Part shown: positions 31,406 to 44,977 of the stretch, one piece after another | How positions within the stretch are numbered: the stretch's first letter is position 1 | Layout of the letters: every line of letters starts with the position of its first letter | NCBI GenBank assembly: GCA_012064385.1 | Contig: QRDG01000473.1 | Span: 2,225,002-2,289,001 of the forward strand | From: Puccinellia tenuiflora | Lineage: Eukaryota; Streptophyta; Magnoliopsida; Poales; Poaceae | Direction of reading: 5' to 3' | DNA: 64,000 nt | The notes under the pieces: model-generated | What the model was told of the DNA's origin: nothing | The model's database searches: none | What the model saw: only the letters and a program-made list of their open reading frames with translations | Translations under genes and position numbers: made by a program

Positions 31406-33067
31406 TGAAGGGTTCGCAACATAGAAAACAAAAAATTTCCTACGCAACAAGGCGGAAGAAACCCAAACAAGATCGCGATCTACTAGATGGAGGTAGCAAG
31501 AAGGAGATCGAATCTCACCCTCGAAGAAAACCGAGCGTGTTTTGTTGAGGCAGGGGTTGGCTAGTCGATCCCCGCAACTAGACTTATCTAGTTGCGAGGA
31601 GATGTATTATCCGATCCGAAGCGCCGCACGAGCAGCACCTCCGCGGTATCCACACGTACAGCTCGATGAAGACTCCTTGATCTTGATCCCGGAAGAGGTG
31701 AAGGAGAGGCTCGCGAGATCTCAGCAGCACGGCGACGGTGTGGTGGTGGAGATCCCGGCAGGGCTTCGCCAAGCGGCTGCGGGAGAGGAGAGGGAGAGGA
31801 GGAGCAGGGGGCGGCGGCTAGGGAGGGGTGCGTGGGGGACAGCCTTGCGCCCTGGCCCTCCTTTTATAGGAGGCCAGGGGTGCACCTCCCTCCTCTAGGG
31901 CCGGCGGCCAAGGGGTGCCTTGGCCCCCAAGGCACCACCTAGGGTTAGGGTTCGACCCCCCTTCTGCCCTAGCCGCATGGGCCTGGTGCTGTCAGCCCAT
32001 GTGGGCTGCCGCAGCACCCCTCGGTCCATGTGGACCCCACACGTCAGGTGGGCCCACTTCTAGAACCTTCTGGAACCTTCTAGAAACTTCCGGTACCCTG
32101 CCGGAAAATTCCCGAACTTTTCCGACGCCTCCGGAAACCACTTTCCTTATATGAATTTTATTCTCCGGACTCTTCCGGAGCTCCTCGTGATGTCTAGGAT
32201 CTCATCCGAGTCTCCGAATCAACATTCGTTCACACCATCAATTATCTCAAGCCATAATTACATCGAAGCGTTAAGTGTGTGACCCTACAGGTTCGAGAAC
32301 ATGCAGACATGATCCAATAAATAATCAATAGTGGGACCGGGATGCCCATATTTATTCCTACATATTCAACGAAGTACTTTATCGGTTGAACCACATTGTC
32401 CGGGATTCAATTAATCCATATACGATTTCTTTTGTCTCATGATATTTTACTTGCCCGAGACTTAATCACCAATATCTCCATATCTGATTAATCTCGTTTC
32501 CAACAAGTTCTCTTTACTCGTTCCTTAGAATAGGATCCTTATGACTAGCTACTTAGTCATATGCTTGCAAGCTTTTGGATGCTATGCTATCGAGAGGGCC
32601 CCGAGATATCTATCCACTGCTTGGACGGACAAATCCCAATCTTGATTCATGTGACCCAACAACCTATCATTGGAGATACATGAAAAACACCTTTATAATC
32701 ACCTAGTTACGAAGTGACGTTTGATGTCCACAAGTATTCCTCCGGTAGACGGGAGTGACATAACCTCATGGTCTAAGGAAACTATATTTGACATCTATTA
32801 AAATGGGTCTGTCCATTATATCATCTCCTATGATATAACTCCGTTTATCTAGTGATTCATAAATCCTTGGTTAGGAAACTTCTAATCAACACTTGATCAA
32901 AATAACTTTTTATGCGAGGCTTACTAGGGACACTTTGTCGTTTATATTCCACACATATATTTGTTTCCGGTTAATACAATTATAGCATGGATAATAAACA
33001 TTTATTATGAACGGGAAATATGATAATTAATAATCTTTATTATTGCCTCTTGGGCATATCTCCAACA
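31406..33067 (-). repeat. Copia LTR (3' LTR)
   Basis: 1662-bp LTR, uninterrupted. Its partner is 47156-48180 plus 49937-50591. The GC-rich half (31700-32050) holds open frames on both strands that are not genes. Confidence 0.92.
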
Positions 33068-33154
33068 GTCTCCCACCTACACTAGAGTCAATAATCTAGT
33101 TTACATTTGTAACAATCTAACACCCATGGCCTCGTGGTGCTGATCATGTTTTGC

Positions 33155-34345
33155 TCATGGAAGAGGTTTAGTCAACGGATCTGAATGTGCCAGATCCGTA
33201 TGCACCTTGCAAATCTCTATGTCTCCATCTCGGACATTCTCAAGAAAATTGTGAAAGCGGCGCTTGATATGCTTTATGTTCTTGTGTGAAGTTGGCTCTT
33301 TGGCAAGAGAAATTGCACTTGTATTATCACAGTATAGGGCTAAAGGCCTTGACGCACTTGGAACCACACCCAGCTCGAAGAGGAACTCTTTCATCCAGAC
33401 TGCTTCACTTGCTGCCGAAGAGGCTGCCACATATTCCGCTTCAGTTGAAGATTTCACCACCACGCTTTGCTTGGAACTTCTCCAGCTCACAGCGCCACCA
33501 TTTAGAATAAACACGTATCCGGACTGAGACTTAGAATCATCCGGATCAGTATCCCAACTAGCATCGATGTAACCATTTACGACAAGCTCTTGGTCACCTC
33601 CATACACGAGAAACATTTCCTTAGTTCTTTTCAGATACTTAAGGATATTTTTAACTGTTGTCCAGTGTTCCACTCCTGGATCACTCTGGTACCTGCTGGT
33701 TAGACCAACAGCATGGCACACAACATGTCTAGTACATAGCTGGACATACATGATAGAGCCTATGGGTGAGGCATTGGGAACATCGTTCATCCTCTCTCTA
33801 TCTTGTGCCATGAATGGACATTGAGTCTTACTCAACATCTTACCATGCAACATTGGTAAGAACCCCTTCTTCGAATCTTCCATTCTGAACTTCTTCAGAA
33901 CTTTTTCAAGGTATGTACTCTGTGAAAACCCTATTCGGCGTCTTGATCTATCTCTATAGATTTTAATGCCTAAATTATACGCTGCTTCGCCAAGGTCTTT
34001 CATTGAAAAACTCTTATTCAAATAAGCCTTTACACTTTCAAGTAGTTCTATATCATTTCCAGTCAACAATATGTCATCCACATACAGTATTAGAAAAGCT
34101 AATGAACTCCCACTCACTTTCTTGTAAATACAGGCCTCTTCATAAGTTTGGACAAATCCAAACCCTTTGATCACTTCATCAAACCGGAGATTCCAACTGT
34201 GTGATGCTTGCTTCAGTCCATAAATGGACCTCTGAAGTTTGCACACTTTGTCAGCATCCTTAGGATCGACAAAACCTTTGGGCTGTACCATGTACAACTC
34301 TTCCTTAATATGGCCATTAAGGAACGCGGTCTTGACATCCATTTG
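33155..34345 (-). pseudogene. Copia reverse transcriptase C-part and RNase H
   Basis: 395-codon frame with RT motifs MDVKTAFLNG, QPKGF, LQRSIYGLKQA and YVDD (ILYVDDILLTGND), then RNase H with YIDASWDTD, STEAEYVAAS and LYCDNTSA, ending LTKPLP and TGA. The stop falls before the usual basic tail. It is the downstream end of pol. The upstream end is separated by a tandem duplication. Confidence 0.88.
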
Positions 34346-36085
34346 CCAAATTCATAATCCGGACAGATTTCAGCATCGCTACAGGTGAGAAAGTCTCATC
34401 GTAGTCAACTCCTTGAATTTGTCGGAAACCCTTTGCGACAAGTCGTGCTTTATATACGGTGACATTACCGTCAGCATCTGTTTTTCTTTTGAATATCCAT
34501 TTATTCTCAACGGCCTTGCGGTCGTTCGATAAGTCCACCAAAGTCCATACTTGGTTTTCATACATGGATTTCATTTCGGATTTCATGGCTCCTAGCCATT
34601 TATCGGAGTCAGGGCTCATCATCGCTTCCTCATAGTTCGCAGGTTCATCGTTGTCCAACAACATGACATTCATGACAGGGTTGTACCAATCAGGGGTGGT
34701 ACGTTCCCTCGTTGATCTGCGAGGTTCAGTAGCAGCTTTGTCCGGAGCATTATGATCATTATCATTTGCTTCTTCTTCAGGTGGCGAAGGCTGCTCTGGA
34801 ACATCTTCCAGCTCTGCGCTATTCGGCATCTCAAGAACAGGTTCGACAACCTCGTCAAGCTCTACTTTCCTCCCACTCATTTCTTTTGAGCGAAACTCCT
34901 TCTCCAGAAAGGAACCGTTCTTGGCAACAAAGATCTTGCTTTCAGTTCTGTGGTAGAAGGTATACCCAATAGTTTCCTTAGGTTATCCTATGAAGACACA
35001 TTTTTCCGATTTTAATGCCTAAAATATACGCTGCTTCGCCAAGGTCTTCCATTGAAAAACTCTTATTCAAATAAGCCTTTACACTTTCAAGTAGTTCTAT
35101 ATCATTTCCAGTCAACAATATATCATCCACATACAGTATTAGAAAAGCTAATGAACTCCCACTAACTTTCTTGTAAATACAGGCCTCTTCATAAGTTTGG
35201 ACAAATCCAAACCCTTTGATCACTTCATCAAACCGGAGATTCCAACTGTGTGATGCTTGCTTCAGTCCATAAATGGACCTCTGAAGTTTGCACACTTTGT
35301 CAGCACCCTTAGGATCGACAAAACCTTTGGGATGTACCATGTACAACTCTTCCTTAATGTGTCCATTCAGGAACGCGGTTTTGACATCCATTTGCCAAAT
35401 TTCATAATCATGAAAAGCAGCAATAGCCAACATAATCCGGACAGATTTCAGCATCGCTACCGGTGAGAAAGTCTCATCATAGTCAACTCCTTGAATTTGT
35501 CGGAACCCCTTTGCGACAAGTCGTGCTTTATATATGGTGACATTACCGTCAGCGTCTGTTTTACTTTTGAATATCCATTTATTCTCAACGGCCTTGCGGT
35601 CGTTCGGTAAGTCTACCAAAGTCCATACTTGGTTTTCATACATGGATTTCATTTCGGATTTCATGGCTCCTAGCCATTTATCGGAGTCAGGGCTCATCAT
35701 TGCTTCCTCATAGTTCGCAGGTTCATCGTTGTCCAACAACATGACATTCATGACAGGGTTGTACCAATCAGGGGTGGTACGTTCCCTCGTCGATCTGCGA
35801 GGTTCAGTAGCTTTGTTCGGAGCATTATGATCATTATCATTTTCTTCTTGTTCTGGTGGCGAAGGCTGCTCTGGAACATCTTCCAGCTCTGCGCTATTCG
35901 ACATCTCAAGAATAGGTTCGACAACCTCGTCAAGCTCTACTTTCCTCCCACTCACTTCTTTCGAGAGAAACTCCTTCTCCAGAAAGGAACCGTTCTTGGC
36001 AACAAAGATCTTGCCTTCAGTTCTGTGGTAGAAGGTATACCCAATAGTTTCCTTAGGGTATCCTATGAAGACGCATTTTTCCGAT
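33960..36085 (-). repeat. Internal tandem duplication of Copia RT region
   Basis: Two direct copies of about 1.05-1.08 kb, 33960-35010 and 35011-36085, covering the connection region and N-terminal RT. They meet at the short homology GATTTTAATGCC. The left copy carries a deletion of about 37 bp near 34348 that shifts the frame. The RT start is therefore encoded twice in the element. Confidence 0.88.
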
Positions 36086-36960
36086 TTGGGTTCGAGCTTA
36101 TCAGGTTGAAGTCTTTTCACATAAGCTTCGCTACCCCAAACTTTAAGAAACGATAACTTTGGCTTCTTGCCAAACCATAGCTCGTATGGAGTCGTCTCAA
36201 CGGATTTTGATGGTGCCCTATTTAAAGTGAATGCGGCTGTCTCTAATGCATAGCTCCAAAATGATAGTGGCAGATCAGTAAGAGACATCATAGATCGCAC
36301 CATATCCAGTAAAGTATGATTACGACGTTCAGACACACCATTAGACTATGGTGTTCCAGGTGGCGTGAGTTGTGAAACAATTTCACATGTCTTTAAATGC
36401 ATACCAAACTCGTAACTCAACACCTCCACGATCAGATCGGAGAAATTTTATTTTCTTGTTACGATGATTTTCTACTTCACTCTAAAATTCTTTGAACTTT
36501 TCAAACATTTCAGACCTGTGTTTCATTAAATAAATATACCCATATCTACTTAAATCATTAGTGAAGGTCAAGAAATAACGATATCCACCGCGTGCTGCAA
36601 CACTCATTGGACCGCACACATCAGTATGTATAATTTCCAATAAGTCCGTTGCTCTCTCCATTGTGCCGGAGAATGGTGTTCGAGTCATCTTGCCCATGAG
36701 GCATGGTTCGCATGTTTCAAATGATTCGAAATCAAGTGAATCCAAAAGTCCATCGGAATGGAGTTTCTTCATGCGTTTTACACCAATATGACCCAAACGG
36801 CAGTGCCACAAGTATGTGGAATTATCATCATTTAATTTACATCGTTTGGCATCAATGTTATGAACATGTGTATCGCTACTATCGAGATTCAACAGAAATA
36901 AACCATTCACTTCACGTGCATGTCCATAAAGATGTTATCCATATAAATAGACACACCATA
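34978..36960 (-). pseudogene. Copia integrase and N-terminal RT, broken
   Basis: The integrase zinc region WHCRLGHIGVKRM...CEPCLMGK lies at about 36690-36830, followed by IHTDVCGP, a stop at 36482-36484, FLRSDRGG with a frameshift after it, a further TAG before SNGVSERRN, and the GKKPKLSFLKVWGSEA region. The 452-codon frame 36336-34978 runs from integrase into RT (WIFKSKTDADGNV, GVDYDETFSPVA, YVDDILLTGND) and breaks at the duplication junction. Confidence 0.85.
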
Positions 36961-36987
36961 GTTCTCTAATTTAAATGAATAACCGTC

Positions 36988-38103
36988 TCACAATAAACAA
37001 GATCTAGATATAATGTTTATGCTTAACGCAGTCACCAAATAACAATTATTGAGGTTTAAAACTAATCCCGAAGGTAGACGTAGATGGAGCGTGCCGACGG
37101 CGATTACTTCAACTTTTGATCCATTTCCAACGCGCATCATCACTTCGTCCCTCGCCAAGCGTCGTCTATTCCGCAGTTCCTGTTTCGAGTTACATATGTT
37201 AGCAACCGAACCAGTATCAAATACCCAGGCACTACTACGAGCACTTGTAAGATACACATCAATAACGTGTATATCACATATACCTTGTTTGACATTGCCA
37301 GCCTTCTTATCTGCCAGATACTTTGGGCAATTGCGCTTCCAATGTCTAGACCCTTGCAGTAGAAACACTCAGTGTCAGACTTGGGGCCTTTCTTTGACTT
37401 CTTCGCAGGCGCAACAGCTGAGTTTCCGCCCTTCTTGAAGTTGTATCTCTTTTCCTTCTTCTTGAAACTAGTGGTCTTGTTGACCATCAACACTTGATGC
37501 TCCTTATTTATTTCCACCTTTGCTGTATTTAACATTGAGAAGAGCTCAGGAAGAGTTTTCTCCATCCCTTGCATGTTATAGTTCATCACGAAGCTTTTGT
37601 AGCTTGGTGGAAGTGATTGGAGAACACGGTCAATCCCCAACTCATTGGGAATCATGACACCCAGCTGTGCCAGACGATCACCGTACCCAGACATTTTGAG
37701 CACGTGTTCACTGACGGAGTTGTTCTCTTCCATCATACAACTAAAGAACTTGGAGGAGGCCTCATACCTCTCCACCTTGGCTTGGGTCTGAAACATCTCT
37801 TTCAGTTGACCCATCATCTCATATGCGCCATGGTGCTCAAAACGTTTTTGGAGCTTTGGTCCTAAGCCATATAACAGACCGCACTTAACTATCTCGTGGT
37901 CCTCAAAACGGGTTGCCCAGAATCTTCAGGCGACCCCTCAGCGGGAGCCTAGCCTAGCGTTGCATCGAGAACATAAAGTTTCTTGGCAGCAGTGAGCATA
38001 ATCTTCAGATTCATGAACCAATCTGTGAAATTGCTTTCATCATCTTTCAGCTTGTCTTTCTCTAGGAATGCGTTAAAATTCATGGTGGTAGTGGGACTGG
38101 CCA
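36988..38103 (-). pseudogene. Copia gag and protease, broken
   Basis: From ATG near 38103 (MASPTTTMNFNAFL) the frame meets stops near 37950 and 37920. Downstream it reads MMGQLKEMFQ, KMSGYGDRLAQLG and DRVLQSLPPSYKSF. The zinc knuckle CFYCKG is frameshifted before GHWKRNC. The protease segment WVFDTGSVANICNSKQEL and GNGSKVEVIAVG follow. Capsid and maturation functions; not translatable as one protein. Confidence 0.85.
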
Positions 38104-38769
38104 TTGATCTACAACATATTTGCAAAAATGTGTTTAGACTATATTCATGATAGTTTGTTCGAGTTAATCTAAATTACAAAACGAACTCCCACTAAAATCA
38201 ACATCTCTCGGGTTTTTTAGTGATACACGATCCAAATCCACTACACCACAACCGATCATCACGTGAGATGATGTAGCTTCAAAGGTGAACATAGCCATGT
38301 TGATAATATCATCCATATGACTCGTGTTTAACCATTCGGTTCTTGTGTTCCGAGGCCATGTCTGTACATGCTAGGCTCGTCAAGGAAACCGTAGTATTTC
38401 TGCATGTGTAAATCTGGCTTACACCCGTTGTATGCGAACGTAGAGTTTATCACACCCGATCATCATGTGATGCTTCAACACGACAAACTTTTTCAACGGC
38501 GCATACTAGGGAAGAACATGTCTTGATATTTACAAGTGAGATCAACTTATCATGCTACCGTCGCGATCAAATCTAAGCAAGCAATAAGGTGCATAAAAGG
38601 ATAAACATCACATGCAATTTAATTTGTGACATGGTATAGCCTTTTCTTGTGCCTTTGATCTCCATCTCCAAAGCACCGGCATGATCTCCATCACCACCAG
38701 CATGACGTTGCCGTCTCATGATTGCCTCCACCAACTATTGCAACTACAACTATTGCTACTATTAGCGAT
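38104..38769. other. Copia 5' leader, left part
   Basis: Untranslated leader of the Copia element between gag and the Athila insertion site. No reading frame of note. The GCGAT target duplication of the nested element is at 38765-38769. Confidence 0.7.
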
Positions 38770-40368
38770 TGATACGTGTCAAACGTATCTATAATTTTTG
38801 ATTGATGCATGCTAGTTTTGTGACGTTGTCACATGTTTTTATTATCATATTAATCATTTTTATGCATTTTGTCGGACTAACCTATTGACAAGATGCCTAG
38901 TGCCAGTTTCCTGTTTTTGCTGTTTTTATATTTCAGAAAGTCCACCACAGGAAATATCGTCGGATTGCGCTGAAAATTTACGGAGATTTTTTATGCGACG
39001 GAAGGAACCAGAGGACCAAAGGGCAGCATGGGGGGCCACCCAGGGGCCACAGGCGGGTGGCGGCCGCGGCCCCCTAGGACCCGCGGGTGGGGCCCGCCCC
39101 TGCCCTCTGGGCACCGCCTCGGCCCCCTCCGACGCCTATAAATTCCCTTTAACCCTAAAAACGACGGGGTGGCCATTATTTTCCAGAGAAGTCATCCCGA
39201 TGCGCCGTCATCTCAAACCCTAGTTCGGGGGTGATTCTGAAGCAGATCCCGGCACTCTGCCGGAGGGGAGATCAATCCCGGAGGGCTCTTCATCGCCATG
39301 CCTTCCTCCGGGATGATTTGTGAGTAGTCCCACCTTGGACCATGGGTCCATGACAGTAGCTAGATGGTAGTATCTCTCTCTTGTGCTTCATGTCTTATGA
39401 TCTTGTGAGCTGCCTAACATGATCAAGATCGATTATTGTAATGCTATGTGATGTGTTTGCTGGGATCCGATGGATTATAAAGTTATGATCAGATTGTGCA
39501 TGATTCTTATATGTTGATTTATGTTCTTGCATGCTCTCTGATGTGCGTAGTTATTTTGGCCAAGTGATTGTGTGTATCTCCAAGAGAGGGTATTTATGCT
39601 AGATAGTGGGTTCATGCCCCCTTTTGTTCCTGGGCACGAGTGACAGAAACGTCTAAGGGCGAGGGTGTGCTGTTGCTACTAAGGGTAAAACAGCGGTGTT
39701 AATGTATCTTTTGATATTAGTATTGCTTACTTCATGCGATTTACTTAATGCAAATGTCTGTTGCTTGCAACTTAATACCGATGGGTGACAGGCTGGATAG
39801 CGATCCCATGGTGGACTTTTTAGACAAAGATGCAGTTGGACTCAACGGTCTTTGTTCATTGTCGTGATGCCTACTTAAATATTATCATGGTCTCTTTGTC
39901 ATAGCTAGATTAAGTTTGTGTTATAATCTTGTCAATTGCCCAGCTGTAATTTGTTTACCCATCATATGATTGTTCTATTTACTTGAGAGACTCCACTAGT
40001 GAACCCATGGCCCCCGGTCCATCTTTTTACATTGATTGCAACCTTTATTCATCACTTTTCATCATCATTACTCCACTGATCCATTTTCATATTTCATCTA
40101 TTTCACTATACAATTAACCGCTTTGTTTTCTCCGAGACCGGAAAGATTGACAATCTTTCCGCCGTGGGGGTAAAGTATTTTGGTTGAGTGTGTGCAGGTC
40201 CACGTCTGTTGAAGATTAAGCGCCAGAGATCTTCAAAATTCACTTTGTTTTTTATTTCAAGGTCCTACTGGTTTGATAAACCTCGATTCGTTATCGAGGG
40301 AAAACTGCTGCTTGCTACATCTCCGCCTTCGCTTGGGGCACCACCCAACTCTTCATCAGTAGCAATCA
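38770..40368 (+). repeat. Athila-type LTR (5' LTR)
   Basis: 1599-bp LTR starting TGATACGTG. It contains a GC-rich stretch and CCTATAAATTCCC (a TATA-like box near 39136), then the long leader typical of these families. The short open frame across 38885-39223 is LTR sequence. Confidence 0.9.
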
Positions 40369-40560
40369 TGCTCTTTTCTGGCACCGTTGCCGGGGATCTT
40401 GGAGCTACAACAAGGGTAGTCTCATACTCTCAAACAGTTTACTTTGTTTTTGTCTTGCTTGTTTTATTTTTCGTTAGCTTATTTTTCTTGTTGCAAAATT
40501 TGAAAACACAAAAAAATTAGTGCAGTCTTTATTCCTGTCTTGTTATTTTATTTTATCATT

Positions 40561-42466
40561 ATGTCTTCCACTGAAAACACCAAGTTGTGTGACTTTACTA
40601 GCACTAATAACAATGATTTCATATGCTCTCCAATTGCTCCACCTCCTACTAAAGCGGAATCTTATGAAATTAAGTCTGCCTTGCTAAATCTTGTTATGAA
40701 AGAGCAATTTTCTCGTGCTAGTACTGATGATGCCGCCTCTCATTTAAATAACTTTGTTGAGTTATTTGATATGAAAAAGTATAAAGAGGTAGAAAGAATG
40801 GTTATTGTCTTTGCCTAGAAATAGCATTGATTCTTGGATTAAATGCAAAGATGCTTTTATTGGAAAATATTATCCACTTGCTAAAATCATACTACAATTG
40901 AGGAGTAACATTATGAACTTTAGACAATTTGACAATGAACATGTTGCTCAAGCTTGGGAGAGAATGAAATTTATGGTTAAAAATTGTCCCACGCATGGAT
41001 TAACTATGTGGATGGTTATCCAAACTTTTTATGCAGGTTTGAATTTTTCTTCAAGGAACCTCTTGGACTCGGCCGCGGGAGGCACCTTTATGTCCACAAC
41101 ATTAGGTGCAGCAACTAAACTCTTGGATGAGATGATGACAAATTATTCACAATGGCATACCGAAAGAGCTCCAAGTGGTAAGAAGGTAAATTCTGTCGAG
41201 GAAATTTCCTCTTTGAGTGATAAGGTTGATATGATTAAGTCAATGTTTGCTACCAATCAGTCCCCTGTTGGTCCTAATAATGTCCCACTTGCTTCATTAA
41301 TTGCCCAAGAAAAGGATCAAATTGATGTTAATTTTCTTAATAGAATTAACTTCAACAATAATGCTTATCGAAATAATTTTGGTAGTAACAACTATAAGCC
41401 TTATCCTCCCAATAATAGCAACTCTTATGGAAATTTCTATGGTAATTCTTATAATCCTAATAAGAATGTGTCCTCTGATCTTGAAAATGTTTTAAAAGAA
41501 TTTATCACTTCGCAAAAAGCTTTCAACAAAACTGTCGAAGAGAAACTTGAAAAACTGGATAGACTTGTCTCTAAAGTGGAAGATCTTGCTCATGATGTAG
41601 AAATTTTAAAAATTAGAAACACTCCTCTTCAAGACAAGCCTACTGAATGTTTAAATGTTATTTCTATTCAAATTAATGAGAATGAAAGGATGATGGCTCG
41701 CTTGAAAGCTAGATGGGCTAGAGAGAAAGAAGAAGCCAGAATTGCTGAAATAAATAGGAAAAATGTTAAAGTTTATACTATCCAAACTACTAATGAGGAA
41801 CCTCCTAGCCTATTTAAAGATGATGAAATTGATTTTGATAATTGCAATCTTACTGAAGTCATAAAGTTCCTACAAAAACTTGCTAAGTCACCGGATGCTT
41901 GTAAATTAAATATTGCCTTCACCAAACATATTACCGATGCTCTTATCAAGGCTAGGGAAGAAAAGCTTAAGTTAGAAACTTCTATTCCTATAAAATTAGA
42001 AGATGGATGGAAACCCACTATTCAGATGAGAATAAATGACTTTGATTGCAATGCTTTGTGTGATCTTGGTACTAGTGTTTCTGTTATGCCTAAAAGTTTC
42101 TACGATATGCTCAATTTAAATCCTTTGGAAGAGTGTTATTTAAATGTGCATCTTGCCGATTCTTCTAAAAAGAAACCTTTGTGTAGAGTTGATGATGTCC
42201 TTATTGTTGTTTATGATAACTATGTTCCCGTTTATTTTATTGTTATGGACATTGAGTGTAATGCTTCTTGTCCTATTATTTTGGGGAGACCGTTTTTTAG
42301 AACCATTGGTGCTATTATTGATATGAAAGAGGGAAATATAAGATTTCAGTTCCCCCTTAGAAGAGGGATGGAACACTTCCCTAGAAATAGAAAAAATCTT
42401 CCTTTTGAATCAATCATAAGGTCAAGCTATGCTCTTGATGTTGCAAAGGCCTCCGAAAAAACTTGA
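40561..42466 (+). pseudogene. Athila-type Gag-protease polyprotein, one frameshift
   Basis: Starts MSSTENTKLCDF at 40561, shifts frame near 40800, then runs 553 codons to TGA at 42464-42466. The gag core has KCKDAFIGKYYP, RQFDNEHVAQAWERMK and LNFSSRNLLDSAAGG. A glutamine-poor, Asn/Tyr-rich linker (NNYKPYPPNNSNSYG) and a coiled coil (EEKLEKLDRLVSKVEDL) follow. A retroviral-type aspartic protease fold ends it: CDLGTSVSVMPKSFYD with DLGTS as active site, then CPIILGRPFFRT. The order and the LG(A/T)SVSVMP signature are those of Athila elements. No RT follows. Provides capsid and maturation only. Confidence 0.85.
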
Positions 42467-44977
42467 TATTTGGCATTGCGCCTAGCTAAAAGGCGTTAAA
42501 GAAAAGCGCTTGTTGGGAGACAACCCATCTTTTACTTTCAATTTGCTTTTTAATTTTCTTGAGTCTTGAAGTTGTTGCCTCTGTAGCAACTTCATTGTAT
42601 CTTTTTCTTTTCATTTTTTGTGCCAAGTTTAGCCTCCAATGCATTGAAAGTGCGAGGTGTTGTTTTGCTGTCAAGAAACAGATTTCTGTCCTTCACTGTT
42701 CGAAAATCCAAAAAATCTCTGAATTTTATATTTTCTAAAAATTTTAGACAGCAAGCCTGATACTTTTATCTATCTTTCGTTAGTTTTGAGTTTTCTGATT
42801 TGAGCTACAGAAGTGCCTCAAAAAATTCGATCTTTACAGACTGTTCAGATTTTGACAGATTCTGCTTTTATTTTATATTCGTCTCGTTACTATCGTCAAA
42901 TCTGATACTCTTGGGGTGGAGCGCCACATTGAGGCTTAGTGAACAATAGCTAATGCCTAATAAAGTTGTTTGCAATTTGTCTTGAGTTGAACATATGTGC
43001 ATTTTTAATTTATGAGCACTAACCCTCTAATCAGTTTATGAGAAGTTTCGTGTGAAGGGAGTTTTTAAGTTCCAAAGGAGAGGATAATGAAGAAATTGAA
43101 GATGGATCAGAGCTCAAGCTTGGGGATTCCCCCATGGCACCCCCTCTAAATATCAAGAACCATCAAGCGTCAAAGCTTGGGGATGCCCAAGGCATCCCCC
43201 CTTCTTCATCGACTATCATGAGGTCGTCTTCGTTGAACTATGTTTTTATCACTTTACATATTATGTGCTATGCTTGGAGCGTCTTTTTACTTTCAGTTTT
43301 GTTTGTTTGGTCATATGATTGTTGGATCCTTGCTTTGTTTGTGTGGGAGAGAGACACGCTCCGCCTTTTTCGTTTGAATACTCCTGTGCTTTGCTTATAT
43401 TTTGTTGAGTATTCTTTGCTACTGTTTGTTTGCTAGTAAGCTCTCGCTTTTAGCTTTTATCTTATTTAGAGCTGCTAGTAGTTGTTGTTAAACTCTCTTG
43501 TTCTTCACTTATATTTGTTGGAGAGTTGTTATTGATAAATTCCTTGAATTGTCAAAGTGACAAAATGCTATTCATGTGATAGTGGAATGAAACGAAAGCC
43601 TGCATAGTATTGTAGATCATTGTGTGGATACTTGATACTTCTCATTTGTTTTGAGATATTAAGATGAATGCTTAAACTTGCTGGTTATTTGAGTGGAATT
43701 GATTAGTAAAGAAATATTGTTAAAAGCTTGAAATTGTGTGGTGTTTCGTAGTTGTTAATTCATTAAGCTAATCTTTCCATCAAAATAATTGTTTGGTCAA
43801 CAAGGGAGACGGTGTGGAGCTTTTATGGTTATGATTGACTTATGTCTTATGTTACTCTGTTACCGGTTAATGTTAGATGTTTGCTTCAAATACCTTCTTT
43901 GCTAAGCCTAAAAATTCGTACTGAGTGTATGGTTCACTCGTGCATCCAAATCCCAAAGCCAAACTATCTTGGCAGTTGAATCCACCATATCTACCTATGC
44001 ATGGTATTTCTTGCCATTCCAAGTAAATTTGTCATGTGCTATCTTTAAAAATTCAAAATAATCTCTTTTTGTGCCTCTGTTTTTAAGCTCATGAGGGAGC
44101 AGTGGAGAGCTAGATATAACTCGTGACGAGCAAGGTCATTTCCCCCCTCTCACCCGGTGTCGATGGGTTACGTCTTCACTTGAATCAACCCGATAGCATC
44201 TTAAGAAAAAATATAAATATAACTCACCATTCTCCTCCTCGCAATGAAAATCTTAGAAATCAGCTCTAAACATTAGACAGTGGTGAAACCAAGGAGAAAG
44301 AGGAGCGTACTCGCTCCTCTAAAAACCAACTGCTCTCACAAGTCTAAAAGCCTTGCTTGTTATGGGGGACTAGATAGCTTCTCTGTTGTGAAGTCATTGA
44401 CGAAAGCATGCATTTATCAAAATTGTTTTACTTCTGTTTCATAAAAATAAAAAGCTCTAGCACATGACTAATCCCTGCTTCCCTCTGCGAAGGGCCTTAC
44501 TTTTACTTTTAATGTTGAGTCAGTTTTCCTCTTCCTTCTATCTCCACCAAAGCAAACATCTAGCATTGACCCTGGGTATCATTGATCATATTGCATCGTC
44601 AGATTAAACATGAATATTTATATTGACTTTACCGTTGAAAGTTGAAGGTTTTTGCTAAAACTTACATCTTCTTTGTTTTGATTCTCAAACACTTTTGTTA
44701 TGTAACTATTACCTTTGTGAATTAATCAAATTTGTGGATCACATTGCTTTCATGTCTTTAAGGGACTATTCATGAAAAGTTTTTCTTGAATTATTCAACT
44801 TGGTTATTCATTGCTTTCTTGCTATCAACTATCGACAATTGTTTTGTATCACTTCATTCACATCCTATGCTTTACATTACTATCTTGATCACGATTGTGT
44901 TGGTTGCATGTCTCATAAAAATTATTTTGTTATCAGTTACCTACTCGAGGACGAGTAGGAGTTAAGCTTGGGGATAC
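42467..44977 (+). other. Non-coding 3' half of Athila-type element
   Basis: 2.5 kb without a significant reading frame, T-rich on the plus strand, where an autonomous element would carry pol. It ends in the polypurine tract AAGCTTGGGGATAC next to the right LTR. The motif AAGCTTGGGGAT also appears at 43116-43127 and 43173-43184, both inside this region. Confidence 0.75.

Noticed and set aside
31542..32154. Plus-strand frames in the Copia LTR (also 47291-47578 and 48660-48884)
   Set aside because: They lie wholly inside LTRs and recur in each LTR copy with frame-breaking differences.
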